Part shown: positions 1 through 7,217 of the stretch, one piece after another
Position numbering within the stretch: the first letter of the stretch is position 1
Layout of the letters: the number at the start of each line of letters is the position of its first letter
Assembly: GCA_003133265.1 (NCBI GenBank)
Contig: PKWQ01000135.1
Span: 22,582 to 30,361, forward strand
Reading direction: 5' to 3'
DNA: 7,780 nucleotides
From: Acetobacteraceae bacterium
Lineage (GTDB): Bacteria; Pseudomonadota; Alphaproteobacteria; Acetobacterales; Acetobacteraceae
Program-made: the position numbers and the translations under genes
The notes under the pieces: model-generated
The model's database searches: none
The model's input: the letters and a program-made list of their open reading frames with translations, nothing else
What the model was told of the DNA's origin: nothing

Positions 1-1644
1 GGCGCCAACGGGATCGTCGGCGCCACCATGCCGCTTGGCACCGGGGCGGCGTTGGCCGAAAAGCTGCGCGGCACCGGCAACGTGGTGGTGGCGTTCTTCG
101 GTGACGGCGCCTCCAACCAGGGGTTGTTCCATGAGTGCATGAATCTGGCGTCGGTCTGGAAGCTGCCGATGATCTTCGTCTGCGAGAACAACCAGTATGC
201 GCTGACCACCTGCTATCGGGACACGACCTCGGTCGAGCAGATCTCGGTCCGTGCCGCCGGCTACGGCGTGCCCGGCCGCACCATCGACGGCAACGACGCG
301 ATCGAGGTCTATGCGGTGGTGGGCGAGGCGGTGGAGCGTGCCCGCGCCGGGAAGGGGCCCAGCCTGGTCGAGGCGATGACCTGGCGCTGGGGGCAGCACA
401 GCATGCGCGCCAACCTGCGCGAGCCGCGCAGCGATGCGGACATGGCGGCGTGGAAGGCGCGCGACCCGCTGCTGCTGATGGAGCGGCGGATGATCGTCGA
501 ACTGCCGGACGGCGCTGCCGCTGCCGCGCGGATCAAGGAGAAGGTGGAGGCGGAGATCGAGGCCGCCGTCGCCTTTGGCGAGGCGGGGCCGGAGCCGACG
601 GTTGAGACGATGATGAACGCGGTCTATGCGCCGCACATCATCCACCGCGAGCCGGCGGACAAGGGCACCCGTGAACTGACCTACACCGCTGCGCTGAACG
701 AGGCGCTGCGCCAGGAGATGGAGCGCGATCCCAATGTGTTCCTGATGGGCGAGGACGTCGGCGCCACCGGCGGCATCTTCCAGGTGAGCAAGGGGCTGTT
801 CGAGCAGTTCGGCGGCGAGCGCGTGCGCGACACGCCGATCACCGAGCCGAGCTTCTGCGGTGCCGGCGTCGGCGCCGCGATCGCCGGCATGCGGCCGGTG
901 GTGGAGGTGCAGATCTTCGACTTCATCACCCTGATGATGGACATGATCGTCAATCAGGCGGCCAAGTTCCGCTATATGAACGGCGGCGTCGCGACGGTGC
1001 CGGTGGTGATCCGTGGCCCGCAAGGCGGCGGCATCCGCATGGCGGCGCAGCACAGCCAGAGCCTGGAAGCCTGGTTCGCGCACATCCCCGGCCTGGTGGT
1101 GGTCGCGCCGTCCACGCCGTACGACGCCAAGGGCCTGCTGACCGCCTCCATCCGCGACGACAACCCGGTGATCTTCATCGAGCACAAAATGCTCTATCTC
1201 GGCCAAACCGGGCCGGTGCCGGAGCAGCCCTACGCGATTCCGATCGGTGTGGCCGATGTGAAACGGAAGGGGACGGATGTCACCATCGTCGCCACCCAGA
1301 ACATGGTCTCGCGCTCATTGAGTGCAGCGCAGGTGCTGGCGCGCGACGGGATCAGCGTCGAGGTGATCGATCCGCGCACGCTGCGGCCGCTGGACACCGC
1401 AACGATCCTGGAGAGCGTGCGCAAGACCAACCGCATGGTGGTGGTGCATGAGGCGGCGGTCACCGGCGGCTTCGGCGCCGAGATTGCGGCGATGGTCAAC
1501 GAGCAGGCGTTCGACTGGCTGGATGCGCCGGTCAAGCGCGTCGGCGCGCTGGACGTGCCGATGCCCTACAACGACGCGCTGGAGCAGGCGGTGATCCCGT
1601 CCCAGGCGCGCATCATCGACGCGGTGCGGGGGCTGCTGCGCTAG
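1..1644 (+). CDS. Fused alpha/beta E1 component of a thiamine-diphosphate 2-oxoacid dehydrogenase (5'-truncated)
   Basis: The E1 component decarboxylates a 2-oxoacid and passes the acyl group to a lipoyl-bearing E2 in the cytoplasm. The frame is open from base 1 and reads GANGIVGAT before the first ATG at 28, a typical E1-alpha block, so the real start lies upstream. The visible 547 residues carry both subunits. The alpha part has the ThDP motif GDGASNQG (codon for the first Gly at 100) closing with ENN near 190, and an HS loop (HSMRAN) near 397-414. A linker runs to about 670. The beta part follows: LTYTAALNEAL, MGEDVG, ITEPSF with the expected cofactor-contacting Glu, QHSQSLEAWF, PSTPYDAKGLL and a C-terminal VHEAAVTGGFGAEI block. 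No lipoyl domain is present. The QHSQSLEA pattern resembles pyruvate/acetoin-type more than branched-chain enzymes, but the substrate is uncertain. Separate alpha and beta genes are the commoner arrangement. No E2 or E3 gene follows, because the next gene is convergent. Confidence 0.93.
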   Translation, partial: GANGIVGATMPLGTGAALAEKLRGTGNVVVAFFGDGASNQGLFHECMNLASVWKLPMIFVCENNQYALTTCYRDTTSVEQISVRAAGYGVPGRTIDGNDAIEVYAVVGEAVERARAGKGPSLVEAMTWRWGQHSMRANLREPRSDADMAAWKARDPLLLMERRMIVELPDGAAAAARIKEKVEAEIEAAVAFGEAGPEPTVETMMNAVYAPHIIHREPADKGTRELTYTAALNEALRQEMERDPNVFLMGEDVGATGGIFQVSKGLFEQFGGERVRDTPITEPSFCGAGVGAAIAGMRPVVEVQIFDFITLMMDMIVNQAAKFRYMNGGVATVPVVIRGPQGGGIRMAAQHSQSLEAWFAHIPGLVVVAPSTPYDAKGLLTASIRDDNPVIFIEHKMLYLGQTGPVPEQPYAIPIGVADVKRKGTDVTIVATQNMVSRSLSAAQVLARDGISVEVIDPRTLRPLDTATILESVRKTNRMVVVHEAAVTGGFGAEIAAMVNEQAFDWLDAPVKRVGALDVPMPYNDALEQAVIPSQARIIDAVRGLLR

Positions 1645-1655
1645 CAGCCCCCTTT
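1628..1655 (+). terminator. Hairpin terminator straddling the E1 stop codon
   Basis: A perfect 10-bp inverted repeat, GGGGGCTGCT (1628-1637) and AGCAGCCCCC (1643-1652), encloses a 5-base loop and is followed by TTT then CCC. The TAG stop (1642-1644) is within the loop/stem boundary, so the hairpin is partly coding. The stem is strong, but the T-run is only three bases, so it is a weak match to a Rho-independent terminator in the plus direction. Read from the minus strand it lies just past the convergent dehydrogenase stop but has no T-run there. It could still act as a 3'-end-stabilising structure for both transcripts. Confidence 0.6.
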
Positions 1656-1660
1656 CCCGG

Positions 1661-2704
1661 TTAGCTGTTCGGGCCGCGCTCCATCGATACCGGCTGCCAG
1701 CGGCGCAGGTTGGACTTCGCCAGCACCGACGGGTTGACGCAACTCATCGGCCATTTGCCTTGCACCGACAGCGCCAGTTCCTGCCCGACGCGCCGCTTGC
1801 GCGCCGGATCGAAACGGGCGGAGGCGGATGCGGTGTGCGCCGACAACGTGACGTTGCCCATCTTCAGCAGCGGGTTGTTGTGTCCCGGCGGTTCCTGCTC
1901 CAGCACGTCCAGGCCGGCATGCGCGATCCAGTTCTCCTGCAACGCCTTGATCAGCGACGGCTCGTCCACGGTCGGGCCACGGCCGGTGTTGATGAACACC
2001 GCCGTCGGCTTCATCTGCCGGAAGTGCTTTTCCTTCAGCAGGCCCTGCGCTTCCGGCGTTGCCGGAGCGTGCATGGAGATGAAATCGGACTGCGACAGAA
2101 CTTCCTCCAGGGTCGCCGGCAGCACGCCGTATTGCGGCATGACCAGTTCCTCGATGAACGGGTCATAGGCGATCAGGCGCAGGCCGAAGCCCTTGGCGCG
2201 CATCGCCACCGCGCGGGCGACGTGGCCGAAGGCGATGAAACCGAGCGTCTGGCCCATCAGCCGGGGGATCTTCAGCAAAGCCGGACGGCCCTCGCGCCAG
2301 CGGCCCTCGCGCACGATCTGGTCCTGCTCGATGACGCGCCGATGGCTGGCCAGCAGCAGGGTCATCGCGTGATCCGCCACTTCCTCGATGAAGGTGTCGG
2401 GGCAATTGGTCACGGGTATGCCGCGCGCGGTCGCGGCGGCGACGTCGACGCTGTCCACGCCGACGCTGCCGAGCGAGATGACGCGGCACTTTTGTAGGCT
2501 GTCGATGATCTTCTTGCTGATCGGAATGCCCTTGGCATAGATCGCATCGGCGTCCTTCGCCACGGCGATGAAGCCGGCCTCGTCCATCGGCGCCTCGACG
2601 ATCTCGGCGTCGAGCCCGTCCAGTGCCTCCATCTCATAGTCGTAGCCACCACCGGCGACGGTGAAGCTGGCCCCTGCGGGCGTAACGATCTTGAATTTCG
2701 CCAT
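1661..2704 (-). CDS. NAD-dependent D-2-hydroxyacid dehydrogenase family protein
   Basis: A 347-residue cytoplasmic oxidoreductase of the D-isomer-specific 2-hydroxyacid dehydrogenase family (phosphoglycerate dehydrogenase/CtBP-like), which interconverts a 2-hydroxy acid and a 2-keto acid with NAD(H). The substrate-domain segment SLGSVGVDSVDV (residues 78-89) and EEVADHAMTLLLA (107-119) are family hallmarks. The nucleotide-binding region is at 154-183, with Asp181 ending beta-2, which favours NAD over NADP. The catalytic set is complete: Arg242 in NTGRGP, Glu271 in LEQEPP and His290 in LSAHTAS. The glycine fingerprint is altered to A-x-G-x-x-A (residues 158-163). The length is normal for the family. 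The ATG is fixed by AAGGAGA seven bases upstream (2711-2717). It is the last gene of the minus-strand set, 30 bases after the MR/MLE gene, so it probably acts on a product or by-product of that enzyme. The exact substrate is unknown. Confidence 0.92.
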   Translation of the reverse strand: MAKFKIVTPAGASFTVAGGGYDYEMEALDGLDAEIVEAPMDEAGFIAVAKDADAIYAKGIPISKKIIDSLQKCRVISLGSVGVDSVDVAAATARGIPVTNCPDTFIEEVADHAMTLLLASHRRVIEQDQIVREGRWREGRPALLKIPRLMGQTLGFIAFGHVARAVAMRAKGFGLRLIAYDPFIEELVMPQYGVLPATLEEVLSQSDFISMHAPATPEAQGLLKEKHFRQMKPTAVFINTGRGPTVDEPSLIKALQENWIAHAGLDVLEQEPPGHNNPLLKMGNVTLSAHTASASARFDPARKRRVGQELALSVQGKWPMSCVNPSVLAKSNLRRWQPVSMERGPNS

Positions 2705-2734
2705 TGCGTATCTCCTTGATGACGTGATGCTGGT

Positions 2735-3910
2735 CTAGCTCTTCGGCGGATGCGCCCGAACGGCTTTCTCGTTGATGTCGATGCCCCAACCCGGCCCGGT
2801 CGGCAGCAGGAACTCCCCATTTTCCACCACGGGCACCGAGGTCACGAACTCGTCGCGCCAGGGGATGCTGTCCATGTCGATTTCCATCACCCGGAAGTTC
2901 GGCACGATGGCGGAGAAGTTCGCGGAAATGACGCTGCACAGATGGCCGTAGAAATTGTGCGGCGCGACATTCACCTCATAGGTTTCGGCCATAGAGGCGA
3001 TCTTCAGCGACTCCGCAAGGCCGTTCCAGATCACGTCGACGATCGGCACGTCGCAGGCGTAGGCTTCCAGATAGGGCCGGAATTCCCGCCGCCCGTGCAG
3101 CGTCTCGCAGGAGGCGATGGGGCAGGGGGCGTTGCTGCGTATCCAGGCGAGCGATGCGGGATCGTGGCTGTCGATCTCCAGCCATGTCAGGTTGAACGGC
3201 GCGATGGTATCGGCGACCCGCTTGAAGCCCTCGGTCTTGAAATTGAAGTTGATGTCGAGATGGATGTTCATCTCGCTGCCTACGGCAGCCCGGATCGCGC
3301 CGAGCTGCGCCGCCGCGTCATGCAGGGTCTTGTTGTCCCAGTTCAGTTCCGGCCAGCCCGGCGTGCGTCCGAAGCCGGGGGTGTAGGACGACAGCTTATC
3401 GCCGGCGGTCGGCATGATGTTGGTCTTCAGGCCACGGAAGCCGCGTTTCTGCACATCCTGGGCATGGCGGGCGAGGTCGTCGTAGTTGTTGATCGGCGGC
3501 ACGCCCATCATTGCCGCGTTGCGCACGCGGTACGTGCCGAAATGCGACCAGTAGACCGGGATGCGTTCGCGCACCGGGCCGCCGAACAGCGCATAGACCG
3601 GCACTCCATACGCCTTGCCGGTGATGTCGAGCAGCGCGTTCTCGATCGCGGCGATCGCCTGCTGATTGAGCCCGCCGCGCGTCTGGCGCGTGAGCACGTG
3701 CAGGGTGGAGACAATCTGCTCGAACCGGCGCGGGTCCTTGCCGACGATCAGCGGCGTGAGCTCGCGGATGATGTCCGATAGGCCGGCGCTGCCGAAACTT
3801 TCGTTGTATTCGGACCAGCCGACGATGCCGTCGTTGGTGGTGATCTTCAGGAACGAGAAGATGCGCCAGCCGGCATCTGCCTGCATGGTTTCGACTGTGG
3901 CGATTTTCAT
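2735..3910 (-). CDS. Mandelate racemase/muconate lactonizing enzyme family protein (enolase superfamily)
   Basis: A 391-residue enolase-superfamily enzyme, the usual size. Members bind Mg2+ and abstract the proton alpha to a carboxylate; many dehydrate sugar acids. The N-terminal capping domain spans about 1-115 (DGIVGWSEY at 27-35). The barrel follows, with Lys162 and Asn164 (KxN), metal ligands Asp219 (LDIN), Glu245 (WLEID) and Glu269 (SCET), His318 (APHNFYGH) and Glu343 (MEID). KxN is, from memory, as in E. coli galactonate dehydratase; mandelate racemase has KxK. The segment before His318 (VDVIWNGLAESLKIA, 291-305) is about six residues shorter than the usual IIQPD...GG loop, so the standard dyad Asp is missing or replaced by Asp292 or Asn296. 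The start is the ATG at 3910, preceded by AAGGGAG (3916-3922). An in-frame GTG at 3940 is rejected. It lies between MalG-like permease and dehydrogenase genes. A dehydratase of an imported sugar acid is the likely role; the specific substrate is unknown. Confidence 0.9.
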   Translation of the reverse strand: MKIATVETMQADAGWRIFSFLKITTNDGIVGWSEYNESFGSAGLSDIIRELTPLIVGKDPRRFEQIVSTLHVLTRQTRGGLNQQAIAAIENALLDITGKAYGVPVYALFGGPVRERIPVYWSHFGTYRVRNAAMMGVPPINNYDDLARHAQDVQKRGFRGLKTNIMPTAGDKLSSYTPGFGRTPGWPELNWDNKTLHDAAAQLGAIRAAVGSEMNIHLDINFNFKTEGFKRVADTIAPFNLTWLEIDSHDPASLAWIRSNAPCPIASCETLHGRREFRPYLEAYACDVPIVDVIWNGLAESLKIASMAETYEVNVAPHNFYGHLCSVISANFSAIVPNFRVMEIDMDSIPWRDEFVTSVPVVENGEFLLPTGPGWGIDINEKAVRAHPPKS

Positions 3911-3925
3911 GTTTGCTCCCTTCGC

Positions 3926-3950
3926 GGATCGCGCCGGCACGCGGCGATCC
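3926..3950 (-). other. Intercistronic inverted repeat between the MalG-like permease and MR/MLE genes
   Basis: The arms GGATCGC and GCGATCC (3926-3932 and 3944-3950) are perfect 7-bp complements around an 11-base loop. With a small bulge, three more G-C pairs can form inside. On the transcribed strand the hairpin starts at the base after the permease TAG and ends just before the AAGGGAG ribosome-binding site of the next gene. No T-run follows, so this is more likely an RNA processing, stability or translation-tuning element, or partial attenuator, than a full terminator. Function is inferred from position only. Confidence 0.45.
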
Positions 3951-4856
3951 CTACTCTTTCACCGCGCCGGTCAGGCTGGAGACATAGTATTCGACGAAAA
4001 ACGAATAGAAGATCGCGACCGGCAACGAACCGAGCAGCGACCCGGCCATCAGCGCGCCCCATTGATAGACGTCGCCGGTCACCAGCTCGGTCAGGATCGC
4101 CACCGGCACCGTCTTGTTCTCGGACGATTGGATGAAAGCGAGCGCGTAGATGAACTCGTTCCACGACAATGTGAAGGCGAAGATGCCGGCCGAGATCAGG
4201 CCGGGCACCGCCAGCGGCAGCGTGATCCGGCGCAGGATCTGCAATCGTGTCGCGCCGTCGATCAGCGCGCATTCTTCCAGCTCGTACGGGATCGACTTGA
4301 AATAGCCGATCAGCAGCCAGGTGCAGAACGGGATCAGAAAGGTCGGGTAGGTCAGCACCAGCGCGAATGGCGAGTCGAACAGACCCAACTGGAAGACCAT
4401 CGTCGCCAGCGGAATGAACAGGATCGACGGCGGCACCAGATAGGCCAGATAGATCAGCAGGCCCACGGTGGTGGAGCCGCGGAAGCGCAGCCGCTGGATC
4501 GCGTAGGCGGCAAGCACGCTGGAGAACAGCGACAGCACGGTGGCGCCAACCGCGACCCCCATCGTGGTCATCAGCCAGCGCGGATACTCGGTCTCGAACA
4601 GCAGCTTGCGGATGTTGGCGAGCGTGACGTGCTGGATAAAGAACGGGTTGTTGTGCTTGTAGTCCAGCAGCTCCGCATCGGGTTTGAACGCGGTGATGCC
4701 CATCCAGTAGAACGGGAACAGCAGGATGATCAGGAAGCAGATCAGCGGAACGTAGATCGTCACCACGCGCCGCGAGCGGCTTTCCCATGACAGCCGGGTG
4801 GGAACGTCGCGCTCGGTAACTGCGTCCGCCAGGCCGGCGTCTGCGGTCTCAGTCAT
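3951..4856 (-). CDS. Carbohydrate ABC transporter permease, MalG-like (inner-membrane subunit)
   Basis: A 301-residue inner-membrane permease of the CUT1/MalG type (binding-protein-dependent transport, inner-membrane component). A cytoplasmic N-tail of about 30 residues precedes six likely membrane segments at about 32-56, 96-120, 130-156, 163-185, 215-240 and 268-292. The EAA loop that docks on the ATPase is at about 191-214 (YELEECALIDGATRLQI...), with Cys in place of the usual second Ala. The conserved WNEF follows in the next helix (232-235), and the C-terminal GAVKE resembles the MalG-family tail GAVKG. It overlaps the upstream MalF-like gene by 8 bases (ATGACTGA), consistent with translational coupling, and a purine-rich GGGAGAGAG precedes the ATG. 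Together with the other permease it forms the channel for a substrate delivered by the solute-binding protein. Specificity cannot be read from the permease. Confidence 0.93.
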   Translation of the reverse strand: MTETADAGLADAVTERDVPTRLSWESRSRRVVTIYVPLICFLIILLFPFYWMGITAFKPDAELLDYKHNNPFFIQHVTLANIRKLLFETEYPRWLMTTMGVAVGATVLSLFSSVLAAYAIQRLRFRGSTTVGLLIYLAYLVPPSILFIPLATMVFQLGLFDSPFALVLTYPTFLIPFCTWLLIGYFKSIPYELEECALIDGATRLQILRRITLPLAVPGLISAGIFAFTLSWNEFIYALAFIQSSENKTVPVAILTELVTGDVYQWGALMAGSLLGSLPVAIFYSFFVEYYVSSLTGAVKE

Positions 4857-5796
4857 TGCTCTCTCCCTGCTGCCATTTGCGCCGGGCGAGCGCGAAGTAG
4901 CTGAACAACGTGGCGAAGATCAGGAATGGGATCATGGAGACGGCGATCGCCGCCCCCTCGCCGAGCTGACCGCCGGGAATGCCGCGCTGGAACGCCAGCG
5001 TCGCCATCAGATGCGTGCTGTCGATCGGTCCCCCGCGGGTGATGGCGTAGACCAGCTGGAAATCGGTGAAGGTGAACAGCACCGAGAAGGTCAGCACTAT
5101 CGCCAGGATCGGCATCAGCAGCGGGAAGGTGATGAAACGAAACCGCTGCCAGCCGCTGGAGCCGTCGAGCAGAGCCGCCTCGTACAACGACGGCGAGATG
5201 GTTTGCAGGCCCGCCAGCAGGGTGATGGCGACGAAGGGGATGCCGCGCCAGATATTGGCCGCGATCAGCGACCAGCGCGCGGGCCATGGCGTGCCGAGAA
5301 AGTCAATATAGGTCGTGCGGAGGTGCAGCACGTCGACCAGCAGATAGGAGATGATGGAGAACTGCGGATCATACAGGAACCAGAACGCGATCGCCGACAG
5401 AACGGTGGGCACGATGAAGGGCAACAGGATGATCGCGCGCAGCAGCGACTTGAACGGGAGGTTCTCATTCAACAGCAGCGCCAGCCACAGACCGAGCGCG
5501 AATTTTCCTACGGTGGCGACCACCGTATAGAACATCGTGTTCCAGACTGTGTTGATGAAGACGCGGTCGTGCAGGATCGAGTCGAAATTTTCCAGTCCTA
5601 CCCACTCGCCGGCCTGACCGATCTGCGTATCGGTGAAGGACAGCCAGAAGCCGAGGCCGAGCGGGTAGGTCAGGAACAGCAGCAGCAGCAGGCCGGCGGG
5701 CAGCATGCACAGAAAGGTCAGGAATGGCTTGTGGTCGAGCAGACGCACCAGAGCGTTCTGCTTCGGCCGCTTGAAAGTCCATACCGACGCGTCCAT
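4849..5796 (-). CDS. Sugar ABC transporter permease, MalF-like (inner-membrane subunit)
   Basis: A 315-residue inner-membrane permease of the CUT1 family. A short cytoplasmic N-terminus leads into hydrophobic segments at about 24-46, 83-109, 118-142, 174-197, 222-248 and 279-303. The EAA loop for ATPase contact is at 205-224 (YEAALLDGSSGWQRFRFITF), matching the family pattern well. TRGGP (253-257) in the following periplasmic region is also typical of this subunit. The large extra periplasmic domain of enterobacterial MalF is absent, as in most CUT1 homologues. The start at 5796 is preceded by GGGGACAGGA. It follows the solute-binding protein gene by 34 bases and overlaps the MalG-like gene by 8. 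It heterodimerises with that protein. Confidence 0.93.
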   Translation of the reverse strand: MDASVWTFKRPKQNALVRLLDHKPFLTFLCMLPAGLLLLLFLTYPLGLGFWLSFTDTQIGQAGEWVGLENFDSILHDRVFINTVWNTMFYTVVATVGKFALGLWLALLLNENLPFKSLLRAIILLPFIVPTVLSAIAFWFLYDPQFSIISYLLVDVLHLRTTYIDFLGTPWPARWSLIAANIWRGIPFVAITLLAGLQTISPSLYEAALLDGSSGWQRFRFITFPLLMPILAIVLTFSVLFTFTDFQLVYAITRGGPIDSTHLMATLAFQRGIPGGQLGEGAAIAVSMIPFLIFATLFSYFALARRKWQQGESND

Positions 5797-5809
5797 TCCT
5801 GTCCCCTGT

Positions 5810-5858
5810 GCGGCTGCCGCGCGATACGCGTCAGGCCTTGTAGTAGCGCTTGGCCTGA
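5810..5858 (-). other. Cluster of inverted repeats at the end of the solute-binding protein gene
   Basis: Three short inverted repeats sit back to back around the binding-protein stop codon. TCAGGCC/GGCCTGA (5831-5837 and 5852-5858, 7 bp, 14-base loop) covers the last codons and the stop itself. CGCG-ATA-CGCG (5820-5830) and GCGG-CTG-CCGC (5810-5820) fill the gap before the permease ribosome-binding site. There is no T-run. In other binding-protein operons, structure at this junction protects the upstream message and lowers permease expression, so that role is plausible. Short GC inverted repeats also arise by chance in GC-rich DNA, hence the low confidence. Confidence 0.33.
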
Positions 5859-7162
5859 CGCTCGGCTTCCTTCATCGCTTCCTCGGGCGTGGCCTGGCCG
5901 GCGGAAACGGCTGCGAACATGTGGACGTTGACGTAGTTCGCGCTGACCGCACCGGCGGCGGCATTGATCGGGCCCTTGTAGCCTTCCCAGTACTCGTGCC
6001 CGCAACCGTCGGAGTAGACCGCGATCTTCGGGTCCATCGTCCAAACGGCCGACTTCGCGTATGCCTTCAACGGCTGCGCCCAGTAGCCCAGGCACTGGGT
6101 CAGCCAGGGGTCGTACTGCTCGGCTTCCATCATGAAGCGCAGATATTCCTTGGCGGCATTCGGGAATTTGGTGTGCTTGAACACCATGGCATTGAGGACC
6201 AGCGCGGACGACGGATCTTTGCCCGCCAGACCGAAGGGCATCGGCGCGTGGTTTGTATCCGCGGCGATATGCGCGCTCTTCGGGTCGTTCTTGACCTGGT
6301 AGTAGATGGAGACGCCGTTCTGCGTCAGCGAGATTTCCTCGGCGACATACGCCTTGTTGTTGGACGGGTCGCCCCAGGACATCGTGCCCGGGATGAAGGT
6401 CTCGTACAGCGCCTTGGCGTATTTCAGTGCCTCGATCGTTTCCTTCCGATTGATCGCGACCTGACCCTTCTCATCGATCATGAAACTGTTGTGCGCCCAC
6501 AGCAGCCAGTTGCAGTAGCCGTTGGCGTCGCCGACCGCGTTGCCGAGCGCGAAGCCGACCGGATGGCCGTTCTTCTTCAGGTTTTGGCACAGCTTGAGGA
6601 ACTGGCCGAGATCGTTCGGGATCTTGTCGAAACCGGCTTCATGCACCCAGGATTCGCGATAGACGCACGGGCCGGTGGTGCCGCCCATCGGGATGGCGAT
6701 CCAGTCGTTGGTCTTCCAGCGCTTGCCGTATTTCTCCGCCAGGAAATACCAGCCGCCATATTTCTTGCCGAGATAGTTGGCGAGCTCCGACATATCCAGC
6801 AGCTTCTCGTAGTAGAGGTGCGGATCGTTCGGCCAGCCGACGACGATGTCCGGTCCGGCGCCGGTGTTCGCGGTCACCGCTGTCTGCGGTCGCAGATCCT
6901 CCCAGCCGACGAAGTCGACCCGCACCGGCACGCCGGTGGCGGCGGTGAATTTCTGCGTGTTGGCGCGGAACACCACCTCGTCGGGGTCGACGAACTTGCT
7001 TGGGCGCAGAACGCGCAGACTGGCGCCTGCCTCGATCGGTTGTTTCGGCGGAGCGACGTCCGCGACGGGGATGGCGGCCTGCGCCGTGCGTCCGCCAATG
7101 CCGGCGGTGGCGAGGGCGCCCGCGCCGATAGCCAAACTGTCACGCCGTGTGATGCTGTCCAT
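5831..7162 (-). CDS. Extracellular solute-binding protein of a sugar ABC importer (family 1 type)
   Basis: A 443-residue periplasmic binding protein that captures the substrate and delivers it to the permease pair. The N-terminus has a likely Tat signal: TRRDSL (5-10), a hydrophobic AIGAGALATAGIG stretch, and an AQA cleavage site near residue 29. The consensus Phe after RRx is Ser here, so Tat use is probable, not certain. The mature part has family 1 features: FTAATGVPVRVDFVGWEDL (72-90), TGAGPDIVVGW (100-110), IAIPMGG (155-161) and a C-terminal ATPEEAMKEAERQA helix (425-437). Length fits the 400-450 usual for CUT1 binding proteins. The ATG at 7162 is chosen because AGGA lies just upstream and the signal peptide begins there; an in-frame GTG at 7315 would run into the ATPase gene. 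The binding protein sits between ATPase and permease genes. The ligand is unknown. Confidence 0.92.
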   Translation of the reverse strand: MDSITRRDSLAIGAGALATAGIGGRTAQAAIPVADVAPPKQPIEAGASLRVLRPSKFVDPDEVVFRANTQKFTAATGVPVRVDFVGWEDLRPQTAVTANTGAGPDIVVGWPNDPHLYYEKLLDMSELANYLGKKYGGWYFLAEKYGKRWKTNDWIAIPMGGTTGPCVYRESWVHEAGFDKIPNDLGQFLKLCQNLKKNGHPVGFALGNAVGDANGYCNWLLWAHNSFMIDEKGQVAINRKETIEALKYAKALYETFIPGTMSWGDPSNNKAYVAEEISLTQNGVSIYYQVKNDPKSAHIAADTNHAPMPFGLAGKDPSSALVLNAMVFKHTKFPNAAKEYLRFMMEAEQYDPWLTQCLGYWAQPLKAYAKSAVWTMDPKIAVYSDGCGHEYWEGYKGPINAAAGAVSANYVNVHMFAAVSAGQATPEEAMKEAERQAKRYYKA

Positions 7163-7217
7163 GGTTCCTGTCCGTCCTTTGTTGTCGTGGGCCACCGCTA
7201 CCCGCGACTTGTGGTCG

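Noticed and set aside
28..30. ATG at 28 as the start of the E1 gene.
   Set aside because: The frame is open to base 1 and its codons read a conserved E1-alpha segment (GANGIVGAT), so the gene continues to the left of the window.
2750..3781. A 343-codon plus-strand open frame antisense to the MR/MLE gene.
   Set aside because: Low-complexity Arg/His/Asp-rich translation with no motifs, while the opposite strand has complete catalytic residues and a good ribosome-binding site.
3911..3940. An upstream GTG start at 3940 for the MR/MLE gene, adding ten residues.
   Set aside because: The GTG lies inside the hairpin loop without a ribosome-binding site, whereas the ATG at 3910 has AAGGGAG at proper spacing and begins the family-typical MKIATVE.
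3666..5931. Two plus-strand open frames (3666-4790 and 4798-5931) opposite the permease genes.
   Set aside because: Translations are dominated by Gln, Arg, Glu and His, the mirror of membrane-protein codons; no domain, and the sense strand encodes clear permeases.
7163..7217. The 55-base gap between ATPase and binding-protein genes as a promoter or operator, including the small palindrome GTGGGCCAC.
   Set aside because: No convincing -35/-10 pair is visible and a 9-base palindrome is too short in GC-rich DNA to support an operator.
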